Positions 45,515 to 54,488 of a stretch of 64,000 nucleotides of DNA are shown piece by piece. How positions within the stretch are numbered: position 1 is the stretch's first letter; each line of letters starts with the position of its first letter. The notes beneath the pieces are model-generated. The model worked only from the letters and a program-made list of their open reading frames with translations, was not told the DNA's origin and did not search any database. The DNA lies in contig NZ_JADPQG010000003.1 in assembly GCF_015687175.1 (NCBI RefSeq), forward strand, positions 1 to 64,000, in the 5' to 3' direction. The position numbers were made by a program, and so were the translations under genes. The stretch is from Reinekea sp. G2M2-21 (lineage in GTDB: Bacteria > Pseudomonadota > Gammaproteobacteria > Pseudomonadales > Natronospirillaceae).

Positions 45515-46267
45515 ATGAACAAGGTGCTGATAGCCATCATTATTGCAGTATTGGAATATCAGTCCGTTGGTGCGGAAGAACTCAATATGTCGTTCGGCGA
45601 TACCTTACCGCCATGGGTCATTGAAAATGGTCAACGCGGCCTGCTGATTGACTTAGTGGACGCCTGCCTGACGCCGTCTGGCCATGTCGTCAATGTCGAG
45701 CTCGTACCCTACGCGCGACGTATCCTGGAATACAAAAACGGGCGAGTGAACGCAGTGACCGATATCACTCCGGAACTCATCGCTGAGCAGGCCTTAACCG
45801 GCTATTACACCGACACCCTGTATGCCTACGAAAACTACTTTTATGCCCTGGCAGACAATCAGTTCGAGCTGAGTTCGATTTCTGACATCGGGCAACGTTC
45901 CGTTGTGTCATGGCAAGGAGCCAAGGTTGTCATCGGCGGGGAGTACCAGCGTATGGCGGAAAACAACCGAAACTACTCAGAAATTGACCGTCAGGAAGCT
46001 CAGGTCCGGCTGCTGGTGTCCGGGAGGGTTGATTTCATCCAGATGGACAAGGAAATCTTTAACTATTACCTGAACAAATTTATCGACGCTGGCATTGTCG
46101 ATAAACAGCTGGCTTTTGACCGCTTTGAGTTACTCGGCGCCAGCCCGAATGGCATTCTGTTTCAAAGCAAACAGGTCCGCGACGATTGCCTAAAGAACCT
46201 CCGCGCCTTACCACAAAACCATCCACTGCAGGCTATTTTGCGGCTGCCGCCCAACGAGAGCGATTAG
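45515..46267 (+). CDS. Periplasmic solute-binding protein (family 3-like)
   Basis: A 250-residue secreted protein. Its signal peptide (1-20) ends VGA before EELNMSFGDTLPPWVIENGQRGLLIDLVDACL. The rest has the two-lobed family-3 binding fold (TPELIAEQALTGYYTDTLYAYENYFY; VSWQGAKVVIGGEYQRM). No transporter gene is next to it. It is of the same broad type as the protein at 3705-4502 but clearly not a recent copy. The 3' end overlaps the convergent LysR by 4 bp. Confidence 0.8.
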   Translation: MNKVLIAIIIAVLEYQSVGAEELNMSFGDTLPPWVIENGQRGLLIDLVDACLTPSGHVVNVELVPYARRILEYKNGRVNAVTDITPELIAEQALTGYYTDTLYAYENYFYALADNQFELSSISDIGQRSVVSWQGAKVVIGGEYQRMAENNRNYSEIDRQEAQVRLLVSGRVDFIQMDKEIFNYYLNKFIDAGIVDKQLAFDRFELLGASPNGILFQSKQVRDDCLKNLRALPQNHPLQAILRLPPNESD

Positions 46268-47184
46268 CGCTGCACCCATTGCTCGCATTTGCCAAAGAAA
46301 AAATCGATAAAGGCACGAACCTTGGGTTGCTCAATTTTGGTTTGGTGATAATAGGCGTAGGCCTGCACACCGCCAACCCAGTAGTCCTGCAATACAGGAA
46401 TAAGCCGGTCCCAAGGTGAGCGGGTGTGATCCACCATCGCCGTCGCACCGTTAATTAACCCCAGCCCCTGTGCCGCATACTCTTCACCATTGGCGTCGGT
46501 CACCACGTAGGTGGGTAAAAACACTCCTTCCAGGAAGCCATCATTGAAGTCCTTGCCTCCACGCACCACCAAACTGTTCTGCGGTGTATTGTGGGTATTA
46601 CCAATCACATAATGGTTAGCCAGATCGGTCGGCGTTTGTGGCACACCGTGCTGAGCAAAATACTCGTGCGAACCGTAAACACCAAACGCGGTTTCAATCA
46701 GAGATTTGCGTTTCAGACCCGGCATCACGTCACCCAGATATTTACTTAACCCCCAAAACACATCGGCCTTCACGGACTGCAATTGGTTGAAATCGGTCAT
46801 CAGGTGGATCGTCAGTTTTACCTTCGGGTAGCGTTGCAGGAACTCTCCCACCCAAGGGGTCACGGTCATGCGCAATATGTATTCTTCAGCAATGATGACC
46901 GTCAGATTTCCCGCAGGTTCACCATGCCGCTCTGCCAACCAGGCCTCAATCGCGCCGTGCTCTTCCAGCAGAATCTGGCTTTTTTCCAATAGGGATTGCC
47001 CGGCTTCCGTCAGAGTGATGTGACGGGTAGAGCGGTTCAGTAACGCCTCGCCGACCTGTTGTTCCAGACCTGTAATGTGCTTACTGATGGCCATCGCGGA
47101 CACACCCCGTTTCAAGGCCACAGCGGAAAAGCTCCCCTGCAGACCGACATCCTTCAAGGTTCGCAGCCACTCTACTTTCAACAT
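46264..47184 (-). CDS. LysR-type regulator beside an MFS transporter
   Basis: A 306-residue LysR protein with helix-turn-helix in LQGSFSAVALKRGVSAMAISKHITGLEQQVGEALLNRSTRHITLTEAG. The effector domain follows. It is divergent from the MFS gene with 110 bp between the starts, the classical arrangement for a LysR protein controlling an exporter. A palindrome in the gap is a candidate site. Confidence 0.9.
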   Translation of the reverse strand: MLKVEWLRTLKDVGLQGSFSAVALKRGVSAMAISKHITGLEQQVGEALLNRSTRHITLTEAGQSLLEKSQILLEEHGAIEAWLAERHGEPAGNLTVIIAEEYILRMTVTPWVGEFLQRYPKVKLTIHLMTDFNQLQSVKADVFWGLSKYLGDVMPGLKRKSLIETAFGVYGSHEYFAQHGVPQTPTDLANHYVIGNTHNTPQNSLVVRGGKDFNDGFLEGVFLPTYVVTDANGEEYAAQGLGLINGATAMVDHTRSPWDRLIPVLQDYWVGGVQAYAYYHQTKIEQPKVRAFIDFFFGKCEQWVQR

Positions 47185-47196
47185 AAGACACCAGAT

Positions 47197-47211
47197 TAAA
47201 CTTTTAGTTTA
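47197..47211. promoter_or_regulatory. Candidate LysR operator
   Basis: A perfect palindrome TAAACT-TTT-AGTTTA lies 12 bp before the LysR start and 84 bp before the MFS start, in an A/T-rich divergent gap. This position suits autoregulation and control of the transporter. Confidence 0.4.
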
Positions 47212-47294
47212 GTTAATTTAACCATTTCAACTATTTGGTTTACTTAAGAAGAAGTTTACTCTGGCCTAAACAAACAAAGCAAAGAGAAATCACG

Positions 47295-48554
47295 ATGTCG
47301 CTGGTAAAACGTTTATTGACGCACTACGCACTGATCGGCTTTGGGCAGGGCTTGCTGCTCTGTGTGTTAACCCTGTTTATGATCGAAAAAGGCTTGGCTC
47401 TGTGGCAAGTTGGTGTGGCCTTTGGTGCATTTGGCCTAACCGCGGTGATCATGGAACTGCCACTAGGCGCAACGGCCGACTTACGCGGTCGAATACGGGT
47501 TTACCGCTGGTCTCTGATGGTGAGCGTTGTGGCACTGGTGATCGCCATCACGGTTAGTCATTTCATCTGGATATTGCTTGCCATGAGCCTCATGGGCTTC
47601 AGCCGGGCACTGGAATCCGGTTCCGTCAGCGCGTGGGAAATAGAGCAGATCCGCCATCACGGCATGGCCGACAAGACCGCGACATTGATCGGACAGTTTC
47701 AGGCCACCAATGCGCTGGGTATTGCCCTGGGTGCGCTATGCGGCGGCTACGTTCCCCAGCTCATGGCCGGAACACTGACCTGGCTGACGCCAGCCACCAA
47801 CAATCTGGTCATCGTCTTAGCGCTGACCCTGATTCACATCCTGCTGTTGCCCTGGTTATTCAAAGAAGGGGATGTCATCGTCGCATCCGACGAACGCCCT
47901 ACCCTGAAATCACAAATCACCGTTGCCGTCCAACATGGCCTGAAGCACCGTGCCATCCGCCCTCTGTTGCTTGCGGGCTTTCTGTTCGGCATGGTGCTGT
48001 CCAATCTTGAAGCTTATTGGCAACCCTTTGTGAAAACGCTGGCGCCTGACCAGAAATACGACATCTTCGGCTGGATCGCGACCGGGTATTTTTTTAGTGC
48101 CGCCGCTGGCCCCGCGCTGTTTTCCACGCTTGTTGAACGCATCAAGGTCTCGCCAGAAACCATGATCACCATCATTTTTGCCGCCGTCGCGCCCGTACTC
48201 TATGCCTTGGGCAGCAGTCAAACCCTTTGGAGCTTCGCCTTACTGTACTTTCTGTTTATGGGGGTTATGGCCTGCGTCAACATTCCCGTTACGGTATTGC
48301 TGAATGAGCATACGGAAGATCGGATTCGCTCCACCATGCAGAGTGTCATGAGTCTGGTGTTGCAAGGTGGCGGCGCCTGCGCCGCGTTCGCCCTGGCGCC
48401 GGTGATTCAACACTGGGGCATAGGCACCATTTGGCATGGGTTGGCGGTTACTCTACTGAGTTTGGCAATTTTCCGCCTGGTTCAGGGCATCTTGCCGAAA
48501 CTGGGTCGGGGTTTTGTGAGTTCGCTCTTTAAACGCACGGTTAAACGAACTTAA
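47295..48554 (+). CDS. MFS transporter
   Basis: A 419-residue major facilitator with about 12 helices. The motif A-like loop after helix 2 is PLGATADLRGRIRVYRWS. The start is the ATG at 47295 (MSLVKRLLTHYALIGFGQG) with AAAGAGA upstream; a TTG-initiated longer frame is less likely. Its last 102 bp overlap the 3' end of the convergent AraC gene. Substrate is unknown; a divergent LysR suggests an inducible exporter. Confidence 0.88.
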   Translation: MSLVKRLLTHYALIGFGQGLLLCVLTLFMIEKGLALWQVGVAFGAFGLTAVIMELPLGATADLRGRIRVYRWSLMVSVVALVIAITVSHFIWILLAMSLMGFSRALESGSVSAWEIEQIRHHGMADKTATLIGQFQATNALGIALGALCGGYVPQLMAGTLTWLTPATNNLVIVLALTLIHILLLPWLFKEGDVIVASDERPTLKSQITVAVQHGLKHRAIRPLLLAGFLFGMVLSNLEAYWQPFVKTLAPDQKYDIFGWIATGYFFSAAAGPALFSTLVERIKVSPETMITIIFAAVAPVLYALGSSQTLWSFALLYFLFMGVMACVNIPVTVLLNEHTEDRIRSTMQSVMSLVLQGGGACAAFALAPVIQHWGIGTIWHGLAVTLLSLAIFRLVQGILPKLGRGFVSSLFKRTVKRT

Positions 48555-49475
48555 GGTGCGATACCCCAGATCCAGCGAAATGTTCATAATCGGCTTGTTC
48601 GGGGCTTGCACTAACTGAACGGTGGCGTCTTCAATACGCCACTCATTGACGAAGTCGTTGAAATTGCGATAACCCAACTGTTCGTTAATCAACGAGCGCA
48701 CAACATATTCCGGTCGGTTCAAGGTTTTGGCCAGTTGCGCCAACGTTAATTTTTCCTGTTTGTAAAAGCCCTGCTGCATCAACGCCAACAACGGGGCTAA
48801 CTCTGGGTTAACCGGTTCTGGTTCTGGCGGTGTCGGTTCTCCCGGCGGCCCCAACGTTATGCCAAATAACAGGCCCTGTGGCACCGTCATAATCTGAAAC
48901 GCCATCACCAACGCACAACTGGCCACCACCAGGCGCTGAAACAACGCCCCACCCCAACCAAAATTGACCGACAACACATTAACCAACACGGCTGCGCCGA
49001 CCATGACGATAACCACAACCCGCAAGCGGCGGCGAGACGCCACCAGATCATCCGGCCAATACTGAATGACCGTCCATAAGCCTGAGGCAATCAACAGGTA
49101 TTCAACATAACCCGGAATATCCAGAAACAGGACTTCCATCAATGGTTGATAGGCACCCAGGCCGGGCGAGAACAAATACAGGGCTGGCACCAGCGCAGAA
49201 TAGACCAGCAAAAGCAGCCAGGGCCAGATAATGGAGGGGCGCTCGCGAAACGCAAAATGGCACAACAACCAAAACAATGCAGGAATCGTCGTCTGTATGT
49301 CGGTGGTCAGCCATTGCCAGTTCGCAGGCAACACCGGATGCAACAGAAACCCGGCTGTCGCTACCATCAAAGCGATGAAAATATAACTGACCTGAAACTG
49401 TCGATGCGTTTTCAACACAGCTAATGCCATGACCAACAGGCAGCCCAGTGAAAAACCGATGGTCAGATGCAGCAA
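48453..49475 (-). CDS. Membrane-spanning AraC-family regulator
   Basis: A 340-residue protein. Residues 1-215 form about seven membrane helices. A proline/glutamate linker follows (about 220-235), then an AraC-type DNA-binding domain (about 238-335) with KLTLAQLAKTLNRPEYVVRSLINEQLGYRNFNDFVNEWR and ISLDLGYRTLSSFNRAFKERTHKTPTQFR. The start is a TTG at 49473-49475 with GGGAG 6 nt upstream. The 3' end overlaps the MFS gene by 102 bp on opposite strands. The membrane half is probably a sensor. Confidence 0.85.
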   Translation of the reverse strand: MLHLTIGFSLGCLLVMALAVLKTHRQFQVSYIFIALMVATAGFLLHPVLPANWQWLTTDIQTTIPALFWLLCHFAFRERPSIIWPWLLLLVYSALVPALYLFSPGLGAYQPLMEVLFLDIPGYVEYLLIASGLWTVIQYWPDDLVASRRRLRVVVIVMVGAAVLVNVLSVNFGWGGALFQRLVVASCALVMAFQIMTVPQGLLFGITLGPPGEPTPPEPEPVNPELAPLLALMQQGFYKQEKLTLAQLAKTLNRPEYVVRSLINEQLGYRNFNDFVNEWRIEDATVQLVQAPNKPIMNISLDLGYRTLSSFNRAFKERTHKTPTQFRQDALNQAENCQTQ

Positions 49476-49498
49476 ATTACGCTCCCGGAGCTACAGAG

Positions 49499-49517
49499 GC
49501 CTGCCCGTTGGGCAGGC
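49499..49517. terminator. GC-rich hairpin between pepD and the AraC gene
   Basis: GCCTGCCC-GTT-GGGCAGGC is a perfect 8-bp stem just after the pepD stop on the minus strand. No T-run follows it, so termination strength is uncertain. Confidence 0.4.
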
Positions 49518-49536
49518 TTCTCACAAGTCAGGCGGG

Positions 49537-51000
49537 TCAGTCAGCCGCCAGTTCACCCAACAACGCCACCACCAGGCGCCAAAACGGCTCAACAGTGTCT
49601 ATTTGCAGGCGTTCAGATGGGCTGTGCGCACCTTTAATGGTGGGTCCAAAACTGACCACGTCCATGTCAGGCTTTTTGCTGATCAGTATGCCGCATTCCA
49701 AGCCGGCATGAATGGCTTTCAACTCAGCCGGATGACCAGTAATTTTAGCTGACAGCGACTGCGTTCTCGCCACCAGAGCACTGCTAAAATCAGGATTCCA
49801 CCCAGGGTAATTCAGAATAACTTTATGGGCTAAATGAAAGGCATCGAATACATGCTCAATGGTCTGCTTCAAGCCCGTGGTCTGTCGCTCATTGAAATGC
49901 CGCAAACTGGTCAGGATTTTCAGCTCACCTTCGACAACTTTCACCACAGCGAGGTTGCAGCTCAAGTCCACCAGGTCCGCAGGTTGTTTCAGGTTATAAC
50001 TCTGTGCCCCATGCGGCAGAATGGAAATCAGGCTTAAAAATGATGTGGTGTCCGCTTTACCCAGAACCAGAGGCTGCTCGACCTCGGTGGGTTCAAATAC
50101 CCACTCCAGACCTTGTTCCACTTCAGGCAGAAAGGACAACCAGCGTTCTTTGGCAGAGTCCAGCAAAGTACGCCATTGCTCGATGTCATCTTCGGACAGC
50201 ATTAATACAGCACTCGCCTCACGGGCAATGACATTGTGGGCCACGCCGCCGCGGAACGACACCAGCTGCCAGGTCAATTGCTGAGCTTCATTCAGGACCT
50301 CCACCAACAATTTATTGGCGTTACCAAGCTGCTCGTGAATCTGCACCCCGGAATGACCGCCAGAAAGCCCTTTCAGATGAACGATCCACGGCTTCAACCC
50401 GGGAGTGGGTAGCTTCAACATAACCTGACGGCTGGCTTCATAACCATAGCCACCGGCACAACCGATATAAATTTCCCCCCAATCTTCGGTATCGAGATTC
50501 AACATGCGTGTAGCGCTGAGCATACTCGCGTCCAAACCTACCGCACCAAAAAGGCCGGTTTCCTCTTCAACTGTAAACAGTAATTCCAAAGCTGGATGCA
50601 CAACACTGTCATCGGTCATCACGGCCAGCGCCGCCGCGACACCGATACCGTTGTCCGCGCCGAGCGTGGTGCCCTGCGCTTTGAGCCAGCCATTCTCCAC
50701 CACTAACGACAGCGCATCTTGGGTGAAATCGTGTACCGTTTCACCGGTTTTCACCGTGACCATATCCAGGTGGTTCTGAATCGCTACCGTAGGCGCGGAC
50801 TCATACCCCTTAGTGGCGGGAACATAAACCACCAGATTGCCCGCGGTATCCACTCGGGTCGTCAGTTGACGTGCATTGGCCAGGCCAATGATGTATTCGC
50901 GTATGGCGGCTTCCTGACCGGAAGGTCTCGGGATTTGCGTTATCTGATAAAAATGCTCCCAAATTTGAGCCGGTTGCTCAGGATAATGGTTCGGTTTCAT
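49537..51000 (-). CDS. pepD: PepD aminoacyl-histidine dipeptidase
   Basis: A 487-residue M20-type metallopeptidase that cleaves Xaa-His dipeptides such as carnosine in the cytoplasm. Two-zinc residues are visible in IQNHLDMVTVK, LGADNGIGVAAALAVM, LFTVEEETGLFGAVG and MLNLDTEDWGEIYIGCAGG. The start at 51000 (MKPNHYPEQPAQIWEHFYQI) matches the family and its usual 485 residues. An ATG at 51018 and the longer frame are alternatives. Confidence 0.93.
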   Translation of the reverse strand: MKPNHYPEQPAQIWEHFYQITQIPRPSGQEAAIREYIIGLANARQLTTRVDTAGNLVVYVPATKGYESAPTVAIQNHLDMVTVKTGETVHDFTQDALSLVVENGWLKAQGTTLGADNGIGVAAALAVMTDDSVVHPALELLFTVEEETGLFGAVGLDASMLSATRMLNLDTEDWGEIYIGCAGGYGYEASRQVMLKLPTPGLKPWIVHLKGLSGGHSGVQIHEQLGNANKLLVEVLNEAQQLTWQLVSFRGGVAHNVIAREASAVLMLSEDDIEQWRTLLDSAKERWLSFLPEVEQGLEWVFEPTEVEQPLVLGKADTTSFLSLISILPHGAQSYNLKQPADLVDLSCNLAVVKVVEGELKILTSLRHFNERQTTGLKQTIEHVFDAFHLAHKVILNYPGWNPDFSSALVARTQSLSAKITGHPAELKAIHAGLECGILISKKPDMDVVSFGPTIKGAHSPSERLQIDTVEPFWRLVVALLGELAAD

Positions 51001-51276
51001 ATCTTTAACTGCCCTCATGAATCGACCGCGAAGCTTACTGCGCAATCTGGGTACAGAGCAACCTTTGGCCAAGAAATACCCGTCGCGTGCGCACCTGGGG
51101 CTCAGGCTGCGTTCGGTCTGGTCCTGTCCTGCGCGACACGCGTACCTGACGTTCCATAAATGTCTGACACTATTCGAGTGTTTTTAACTATATTGTGCTT
51201 AAATAATGTTCACTTTCCGGCGACCCAGTGACATCGGGTATTGCCTGCGTATTGTCTGACTGGCTGATGTAACGCG

Positions 51277-51810
51277 ATGAAAAAGACCAATGGCACCGTG
51301 GAAACCGACTACAAGAACCGTTTCAATCGCCGACTGTGGCTGGAAGAGCGCCGTCGGGATCTGATCCATTATTTCGACTCCCGCAGCATCAACAACGGGC
51401 GTATCGGCACAGACCCTTACTGGAGCGTAGTGCCGCGCACATCGATCTGGCAGATACCCAGCCTTGGCACACCGGGTTTCGATGGGTGGTTTGGCATTGC
51501 CGGTGATCACCCTACCGACGTCGTACCGCTGAATTATTTTAATGGCGATCCACGGGTTATTCTGGAGCACTTTGTCAACAAATGGTTACGCGCAGCCGAA
51601 CGTCTAAAGGCCGGTGAAGATTACGGCGACTTCCGCATTGAGCATATCGAACAACGCCCAACCATCGGCGAACTCATTGAAGACCGTGCCATGCGCCTGA
51701 AACGTTGGGTGGACGCCGACGACCTCTGGCACAACGTCGTACCCATTAACCCGGTTATTCTGGTTCCTGACGAAGACGGAGACGCCCTCCCCCCAAGTAC
51801 AACTGAATAA
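51277..51810 (+). CDS. Conserved hypothetical protein (DUF4826-like)
   Basis: A 177-residue soluble protein. Notable segments are GRIGTDPYWSVVPRTSIWQIPSLG and WFGIAGDHPTDVVPLNYFNGDPRVILEHFVNKWLRAAERL. The GDHPTD and rows of Trp are reminiscent of DUF4826 proteins, though I am not certain of this. It has no signal peptide or membrane helix. It lies directly upstream of the deaD promoter on the same strand, and divergent from pepD. Confidence 0.75.
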   Translation: MKKTNGTVETDYKNRFNRRLWLEERRRDLIHYFDSRSINNGRIGTDPYWSVVPRTSIWQIPSLGTPGFDGWFGIAGDHPTDVVPLNYFNGDPRVILEHFVNKWLRAAERLKAGEDYGDFRIEHIEQRPTIGELIEDRAMRLKRWVDADDLWHNVVPINPVILVPDEDGDALPPSTTE

Positions 51811-52108
51811 AAAATAAACAGACATTTTTTTTTCAAATCTGTATACTCCGCGCCGCTGAGGTGACCCAGCCTGCAATTGTGTGCTTTTGGAGCGCTTTGT
51901 TTTCAACAGAGTCCATGCCGAACAGCAAGACACATCATCATATTCGCGAATACGCGACACGGGGAGCAGCCTGTACACACCTTCGCGACGACCAACGAGC
52001 GTCGTCATCAGCTAATCGCTGTTATTGAACTGGTTCGCCAATATTGGCACCAGAATTATCCTATTGTGCCTTTGATGATGAAACGGCACTGACAATCGAG
52101 AACATTAA
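51811..52108 (+). promoter_or_regulatory. deaD promoter and long 5' leader
   Basis: CAGACA at 51819-51824 and TATACT at 51842-51847 are 17 nt apart, and TG immediately before TATACT makes an extended -10. A GC discriminator (CCGCGCC) follows. Transcription from here would give a leader of about 255 nt. Long leaders are known for cold-inducible csdA/deaD. A 71-codon open frame (51877-52092) crosses it, but I see no ribosome site for it. Confidence 0.5.
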
Positions 52109-53920
52109 ATGTCTGAAAATCTGACTTTTGCAGATCTGGGCTTAACGCCCGCTATTTTATCTACGCTGGATTCTTTGGGTTACGAAAACCCAACCCCGAT
52201 TCAAGAACAAGCCATCACCTCTCTGCTGGAAGGCAACGACGTATTGGGTCTGGCGCAGACCGGTACCGGTAAAACCGCTGCATTTGCATTACCCCTGTTA
52301 TGTATAATTGACACCAATACCACCAAGCCTCAGGCGCTGGTATTGTGCCCAACCCGCGAATTGGCCATTCAGGTAGCTGAAGCCTTCCAAACCTACGCCC
52401 GCGGTAATAAAAATTTCCACGTATTGCCCATTTACGGCGGTGCGGACATGCGCAACCAATTACGTCAACTGAAGCAAAATCCACAGGTTATTGTCGGTAC
52501 GCCAGGTCGTGTTATGGACCATTTGCGACGCGAAACACTGGACCTGTCTGAACTGAAACACATGGTACTCGACGAAGCAGACGAAATGCTGCGCATGGGT
52601 TTCATTGAAGATATCGACTGGATTCTGGAACACACGCCAGAGAGCAAACAAACGGCGTTGTTTTCGGCCACCATGCCCAGCCAGATTAAACGCATTACCG
52701 ATCAGTACCAAAAAAATCCGGTTAAAATCGAAATCAAAGCCAACCACACTGAACTGGCGCGTATTGAACAGTTTGTGTGGCGCGCACAGGGTATCGACAA
52801 GCTGGAAGCCCTGACCCGAATTTTGGAAGTCGAAGAATGGAACGGCATCATCATTTTCGTGCGCACCCGTATCGAATGCCAATTCCTGTCTGAAAAATTA
52901 TCCGCGCGTGGTTACGCTGCAACAGCCTTAAGTGGTGAAGTCGCGCAAAAACAACGCGAAGAAATCATTAACACCATGAAGCGCGGTAAGCTGGACATCG
53001 TCATCGCGACCGACGTTGCAGCCCGTGGTTTGGATATTGAGCGGATTACTCACGTCATTAACTGGGATATTCCCGGTGACGTTTCTACCTATACACACCG
53101 AATTGGCCGTACTGGCCGTGCGGGCCGTTCAGGTAAAGCCATTCTCTTCTGCAAGCCGCGCGAGCAGCGCATTCTGCGTGACATTGAACGGGCCACCAAA
53201 TCGCAGTTGATTGACTATCCGATGCCGTCAGCCGAAAAACTGGGTGAATACCGAACAGAACAGTTCAAAGATACAGTGCTGGAGCATGTCGAAAAAGACA
53301 CGCTCGATTACTTCAAGGCGATGATCACCAGTTGGGTCGACGAAGCCGATACCGACATTCTCGATATTGCTGCTGCCCTGGCCTTTATGGCGCAGGAAGA
53401 CAAGCCGCTGCAGATTCCGAAAGATCCTGAGTTCAAACCACGCAAACGTGAGAACGATCGAGGTGAAGACCGCCCTCGTCGTGAACGCGGTGAGCGAAGC
53501 GAGCGTGGCGAAGGTCGCGGCCGTAAGCGCGAACTGAATTACGATGCAAAAACCTATCGGCTGGATGTGGGTCGTCGTGACAATGTTGAGCCGGGTGCTA
53601 TTGTTGGCGCTATTGCCAACGAAGGCGGCATTGAAGGCCGCTTCATTAACAACATCACCATCCGTGACACTTTTACATTGGTGGATTTACCAAACGGCAT
53701 GCCGGCGGATATTTTTGCGCATTTGCAGAAAACCCGCGTTAAAGGTCGCCCTTTAAACATGCGTGAGTGGAAAGATGAAGCGCCGTTAGCTGCTGAAGGC
53801 GGTGACCGTCGTCCGCGTCGCGACAGCGGCGACCGTAAACCACGCCGTGACAGTGGCGATCGCAAGCCACGTCGTGAAGGTGCACCGGCGGATCGTAAAC
53901 CGCGTCGCCGTTCAGAATAA
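52109..53920 (+). CDS. deaD: DeaD/CsdA ATP-dependent RNA helicase
   Basis: A 603-residue DEAD-box helicase for ribosome assembly and mRNA turnover in the cold. Q motif NPTPIQEQAI, motif I AQTGTGKTAAF, motif II LDEADEMLRMGF, motif III FSATMP, and motif VI HRIGRTGRAGRSG are all present. The CsdA RNA-binding domain (about 470-560) includes RLDVGRRDNVEPGAIVGAIANEGGIEGRFI. The tail has basic repeats of the type RRDSGDRKP, and RG-rich patches near 445-465. Confidence 0.96.
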   Translation: MSENLTFADLGLTPAILSTLDSLGYENPTPIQEQAITSLLEGNDVLGLAQTGTGKTAAFALPLLCIIDTNTTKPQALVLCPTRELAIQVAEAFQTYARGNKNFHVLPIYGGADMRNQLRQLKQNPQVIVGTPGRVMDHLRRETLDLSELKHMVLDEADEMLRMGFIEDIDWILEHTPESKQTALFSATMPSQIKRITDQYQKNPVKIEIKANHTELARIEQFVWRAQGIDKLEALTRILEVEEWNGIIIFVRTRIECQFLSEKLSARGYAATALSGEVAQKQREEIINTMKRGKLDIVIATDVAARGLDIERITHVINWDIPGDVSTYTHRIGRTGRAGRSGKAILFCKPREQRILRDIERATKSQLIDYPMPSAEKLGEYRTEQFKDTVLEHVEKDTLDYFKAMITSWVDEADTDILDIAAALAFMAQEDKPLQIPKDPEFKPRKRENDRGEDRPRRERGERSERGEGRGRKRELNYDAKTYRLDVGRRDNVEPGAIVGAIANEGGIEGRFINNITIRDTFTLVDLPNGMPADIFAHLQKTRVKGRPLNMREWKDEAPLAAEGGDRRPRRDSGDRKPRRDSGDRKPRREGAPADRKPRRRSE

Positions 53921-53943
53921 CAGCGAGAATAAAACAGAATAGA

Positions 53944-53975
53944 AAGGCGAACTTCGGTTCGCCTTTTTCTTTTTC
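53944..53975 (+). terminator. Terminator of deaD
   Basis: A 9-bp stem AAGGCGAAC/GTTCGCCTT closed by a stable TTCG tetraloop and followed by TTTTTCTTTTT. It is a strong rho-independent terminator 23 bp after the deaD stop. Confidence 0.92.
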
Positions 53976-54011
53976 TGGTAAACTGCGCCCACACCGAAAC
54001 AGGGAAATGCC

Positions 54012-54488
54012 ATGTCAAAAATATTCTTAGTGTTGATCGCAATTGTTGTGATCGTGTTGTACATCCGCCGTACCACCACCGACACCAAGGTTGCCAGCTT
54101 TAATATTGAGCAAGGCAAAACCTTTTTGCTCGAAAACGCCAAAAACGTCAACGTGCAAAGCACGGACTCTGGTCTGCAATACGAAGTTCTGCGGGCCGGG
54201 ACGGGTGCCGAGCATCCAAAAGCATCCGATTCAGTTAAAGTGCATTACCACGGTACACTAATCGACGGCACTGTATTTGATTCCAGTGTTGAACGTGGCG
54301 AACCGATCAGCTTCGGTTTGAGTCAGGTGATCAAGGGCTGGACTGAAGGTTTGCAATTGATGGTCGTGGGTGAAAAAACCAGATTCTATATTCCTAGCAA
54401 TCTGGCTTACGGCAACCGTGCAGCAGGCAAAATTCCGCCCGGCTCTGTGTTGATTTTTGATGTCGAATTACTCGGGATTAACGATTAA
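54012..54488 (+). CDS. Membrane-anchored FKBP-type peptidyl-prolyl isomerase
   Basis: A 158-residue protein. Residues 3-18 form a hydrophobic anchor or uncleaved signal (KIFLVLIAIVVIVLYI). The FKBP domain (about 60-156) has VKVHYHGTLIDGTVFDSSVERGEPISFGLSQVIKGWTEGLQLM and IPSNLAYGNRAAGKIPPGSVLIFDVEL, with active-site residues in place. It is similar to the C-terminal FklB/FkpA domain without its long N-terminal helical domain. Its stop shares a base with the next start (TAATG). Confidence 0.88.
   Translation: MSKIFLVLIAIVVIVLYIRRTTTDTKVASFNIEQGKTFLLENAKNVNVQSTDSGLQYEVLRAGTGAEHPKASDSVKVHYHGTLIDGTVFDSSVERGEPISFGLSQVIKGWTEGLQLMVVGEKTRFYIPSNLAYGNRAAGKIPPGSVLIFDVELLGIND

Noticed and set aside
51877-52092. 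71-codon plus-strand frame before deaD
   Set aside because: No Shine-Dalgarno, composition unlike a protein, and it fits inside the predicted deaD leader. A regulatory leader frame remains possible but unsupported.
53800-53915. Short direct repeats at the end of deaD
   Set aside because: They encode the RRDSGDRKP-type basic tail of the helicase. They are coding repeats and not a CRISPR or mobile unit.
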